DNA of 6,364 bases from Dehalococcoidales bacterium (GTDB lineage: Bacteria > Chloroflexota > Dehalococcoidia > Dehalococcoidales > ARS1013): assembly GCA_030641585.1 (NCBI GenBank), contig DAOWHE010000107.1, positions 1 to 6,364 of the forward strand, read 5' to 3'. Below the pieces are notes generated by a model, which saw nothing but the letters and a program-made list of their open reading frames with translations, had not been told where the DNA came from and made no database searches. A program made the translations under genes and the position numbers. Numbering within the stretch: the stretch's first letter is position 1; every line of letters starts with the position of its first letter. Below, one piece after another: positions 4,189 to 6,364 of the stretch.

Positions 4189-5603
4189 GTAGAATTAAAA
4201 ACAGTCGGGCTACAGAAGAGTCAACTAATAAAGAGCTACGAAAGCTCCCGTCTGTGGAGGGAATCCTAGAGGCGGATGACATTCAGGCTGAAATAGACCG
4301 CTATTCACGGCCACTGGTGACCCAAGCGGTGCAGGCAGTCTTGGCGCAAGTTCGTGAGCAGATTTTGGGCGGTGGTGCCCGCCTGCCAAAGACTAAGATA
4401 CTCCAGAGAGTCAAGCGGTGCCTGTCCCGGGAGTGGCCCGGATTTTTGAGCCCTATAATTAACGGCACCGGTATAATCCTGCATACCAATCTTGGCCGAG
4501 CACCTTTATCCCAGCAAACTCTTAGCTCTTTAGTCGATCTCAGCCGGAACTACTGTGCCTTAGAATATGAGCTGGTATCAGGCAAACGTGGTGTCAGGGC
4601 ACAGGAGGCGGAGAAACTGCTGTGCCTCCTGAGTGGGGCTGAAAATGCTCTACTGGTTAATAATAATGCTGCCGCTGTCTTTCTTATTCTGAGCGTGCTG
4701 GCCAAAGATAAAGAGGTTGTCGTCTCGCGGGGGGAACTGGTGCAGATTGGCGGCGGCTTTCGCATCCCTGAAATAATGTGGCAGAGTGGTGCTTCCCTTA
4801 AAGAGGTAGGCACCACCAACAAGACCTTCACTGCCGATTACGAGCAAGCCATTAGTGAGCAGACTGCTCTACTGCTCAAGGTTCACCAGAGTAATTTTGC
4901 CATGAGAGGCTTTACTCATCAAGTCAGCACCTCAGAGCTGAAAATGCTGGGGGGGAAATATGGTCTGCCGGTAGTATATGACCTGGGTAGCGGGGCACTA
5001 CTTAATACAGAAAGCTTCATGCTGGAGCACGAGCCGACGGTGCAGGAGGCAATAGCAGACGGGGCTGATTTAGTCTGTTTCAGTGGTGATAAGCTTTTGG
5101 GCGGACCCCAGTCTGGGATTATATTAGGGAAAAAGTCTTATCTTGACAGACTGCGCCGGCACTCGCTGATGCGAGTGGTACGTATTGATAAGATGTCGGC
5201 TGTGGCACTGGAGGCTACTCTGCGGCACTACTTGAAGAAAGAGGCGGTGGCAAAGGTTCCAGTCTGGCAGATGATAGCCTGTAAAGTTGAAGAGTTGACA
5301 TTACGGGCGGAATCTGTGGTCAAAAGCCTTGGCCAAGCTGGGATAACGGCACTGGTTCGTGATGGCACCAGCATGGTCGGCGGCGGTTCGCTGCCAGACC
5401 AGACTTTAGCCACCAAACTGGTTGCCATCAAACCCCCATATCCGGTGGAAGATTTTGCCAGGAGACTGCGTCTGGCGACACCGCCGCTTCTCGGCAGGAT
5501 TGAGGGTAGACACCTCCTCATTGATATACGCACCGTTATGCCACCCCTGGATGATACTCTGGTTGAAGTAGTTAAGCGCGTGATAGCTCAAGCGGAACAG
5601 TAG
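4185..5603 (+). CDS. selA: L-seryl-tRNA(Sec) selenium transferase
   Basis: SelA is a PLP enzyme that converts seryl-tRNA-Sec to selenocysteyl-tRNA-Sec using selenophosphate. The 472-residue product is close to the usual length (E. coli about 463). The N-terminal tRNA-binding region starts with LPSVEGIL (21-28). The catalytic core has NGTGIILHTNLGRAPLS (93-109), VNNNAAAV (158-165), SRGELVQIGGGFRIP (181-195), EVGTTNKT (207-214) and DLGSG (266-270). The PLP lysine is Lys303 in SGDKLLGGPQ (300-309). Bacterial SelA works as a homodecamer in the cytosol. The ATG overlaps the selD stop (ATGA 4185-4188) and has no strong ribosome site, which suggests translational coupling. The C-terminus carries ATPPLLGRIEGRHLLIDIRTV, typical of the family. 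No truncation or missing key residue is seen. Confidence 0.97.
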   Translation: MSRIKNSRATEESTNKELRKLPSVEGILEADDIQAEIDRYSRPLVTQAVQAVLAQVREQILGGGARLPKTKILQRVKRCLSREWPGFLSPIINGTGIILHTNLGRAPLSQQTLSSLVDLSRNYCALEYELVSGKRGVRAQEAEKLLCLLSGAENALLVNNNAAAVFLILSVLAKDKEVVVSRGELVQIGGGFRIPEIMWQSGASLKEVGTTNKTFTADYEQAISEQTALLLKVHQSNFAMRGFTHQVSTSELKMLGGKYGLPVVYDLGSGALLNTESFMLEHEPTVQEAIADGADLVCFSGDKLLGGPQSGIILGKKSYLDRLRRHSLMRVVRIDKMSAVALEATLRHYLKKEAVAKVPVWQMIACKVEELTLRAESVVKSLGQAGITALVRDGTSMVGGGSLPDQTLATKLVAIKPPYPVEDFARRLRLATPPLLGRIEGRHLLIDIRTVMPPLDDTLVEVVKRVIAQAEQ

Positions 5604-5605
5604 TT

Positions 5606-6364
5606 ATGTTAACCATCGGTACCGCCGGTCACATTGACCACGGCAAGTCTAGCCTTGTCAAGGCGCTGACTTCAATAGACCCCGATAGATTGCCCGAAGA
5701 GAAAAGACGCGGCATGACCATTGACCTGGGTTTTGCCTGGCTTCAAGTAGCCTCCGGGGAGATGGTAGGCATTGTTGATGTCCCCGGGCATGAACACTTC
5801 GTCAGGAATGTAATCCCCGGCTTGGGTGGCATTGATGCCGCCCTTTTGGTTGTTGCCGCCGATGATGGCTGGATGCCGCAGACAGAAGAGCATGTGCAGA
5901 TTTTAGACCTTCTCAGCATAAAACATGGTATTGTTGCTCTAACCAAGGTTGACCTGATAGATGACCCTGGTTGGCTAGAATTAGTTGAGAAAGATATAGC
6001 TGAAAGAATAGCCAATACCAGCCTTGGCAGTGCCCCCATAATAAGGGTGAGCAGTAAGGATGGCACTGGCATTGAGACGCTAAAGAAGGCTATTTGCCAA
6101 CTGGTTCTTAAGGTAGTCCCCAGAAAGGATATTGGTAAACCACGCTTGCCGGTAGACCGTGTCTTTACTATCAAGGGCAGTGGGGCGGTGATAACCGGGA
6201 CGCTGAGCGGTGGCTGTCTCTCAGCTGGGGACGAAGTAATTATCTCCCCTGGCAACTTACCAGCCCATATCAGGGCTATTGAGAGCTATAAGCAGCAGAT
6301 AGACAAAGCACAGCCTGGAAGCAGAGTTGCCATTAACCTGAGTGGTGTTAAAAAAGATGATATA
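5606..6364 (+). CDS. selB: selenocysteine-specific translation elongation factor SelB, N-terminal part (3' end outside window)
   Basis: The frame is open from ATG 5606 to the window end, giving 253 residues of a protein that usually has about 600 or more. The GTPase domain shows G1 GHIDHGKS (8-15), switch I RRGMTID (35-40 region), G3 DVPGHE (58-63), G4 TKVD (113-116, Thr instead of the common Asn, as also in E. coli SelB) and G5 VSS (148-150). The EF-Tu-like domain 2 begins near residue 177 (PRLPVDRVFTIKGSGAVITGTL). SelB carries selenocysteyl-tRNA-Sec to the ribosome and recognises SECIS hairpins through C-terminal winged-helix repeats that lie beyond the window. It starts 2 nt after the selA stop with no strong ribosome site, so it is probably translated by coupling. 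The GTIDLG-type segment reads MTIDLGFAW, which separates SelB from EF-Tu. Confidence 0.96.
   Translation, partial: MLTIGTAGHIDHGKSSLVKALTSIDPDRLPEEKRRGMTIDLGFAWLQVASGEMVGIVDVPGHEHFVRNVIPGLGGIDAALLVVAADDGWMPQTEEHVQILDLLSIKHGIVALTKVDLIDDPGWLELVEKDIAERIANTSLGSAPIIRVSSKDGTGIETLKKAICQLVLKVVPRKDIGKPRLPVDRVFTIKGSGAVITGTLSGGCLSAGDEVIISPGNLPAHIRAIESYKQQIDKAQPGSRVAINLSGVKKDDI

Noticed and set aside
5743..6255. 170-codon minus-strand ORF
   Set aside because: It is the antisense shadow of selB, with no ribosome site or recognisable domain.
1..6364. CRISPR arrays, insertion sequences, attachment sites, prophage or defence genes
   Set aside because: I saw no regularly spaced repeats, transposase, integrase or target duplication anywhere in the window.

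Overview
The window is bacterial, of moderate GC, with tightly packed plus-strand genes, good Shine-Dalgarno sites and ATGA overlaps. The gene set (SAM hydroxide adenosyltransferase, MenA-type prenyltransferase, UbiE/MenG methyltransferase, then a complete selenocysteine locus) would fit an anaerobic or microaerobic bacterium. A Chloroflexota/Dehalococcoidia-like origin is only my guess from the style of the proteins; nothing here proves it.

Region 1 (1-2490) is a plus-strand run: the 3' part of a DUF62/SAM hydrolase-type gene, a doubtful 22-codon CxxC mini-ORF overlapping its stop, menA, and menG/ubiE. The last two catalyse the final steps of menaquinone synthesis: prenylation and then C-methylation of the naphthoquinone ring.

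Region 2 (2491-3001) looks at first like an empty intergenic gap. Its minus strand carries what looks like a complete mini transcription unit: a sigma-70-like promoter (TTGACT-17 bp-TAGACT), a leader hairpin, an AGGAGG ribosome site, a 44-codon ORF of unknown function, a structured 3' region and an intrinsic terminator with a T6 tract. The unit converges on menG and is divergent from the selenium locus across an AT-rich spacer of about 145 bp. This is the most likely place for something undescribed.

Region 3 (2986-6364) is a selenocysteine synthesis and decoding locus in the order selC-selD-selA-selB. An extended -10 promoter sits directly before the tRNA-Sec gene (UCA anticodon, 6-bp D stem, long variable arm). 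selD follows 47 nt later and is itself a selenoprotein gene: codon 16 is an in-frame TGA at the catalytic Sec/Cys position, followed by a perfect 7-bp hairpin in the place of a bacterial SECIS element. A start-to-stop ORF caller that reads TGA only as stop loses the first 41 residues, including the active site. selA overlaps selD by 4 nt. selB starts 2 nt after selA and runs off the window. Together the genes make selenophosphate (SelD), convert seryl-tRNA-Sec to selenocysteyl-tRNA-Sec (SelA) and deliver it to UGA codons (SelB). The tRNA-Sec has an odd acceptor stem: its 3' strand is one base short of the 8-bp helix expected in bacteria, leaving C6 bulged or mismatched.
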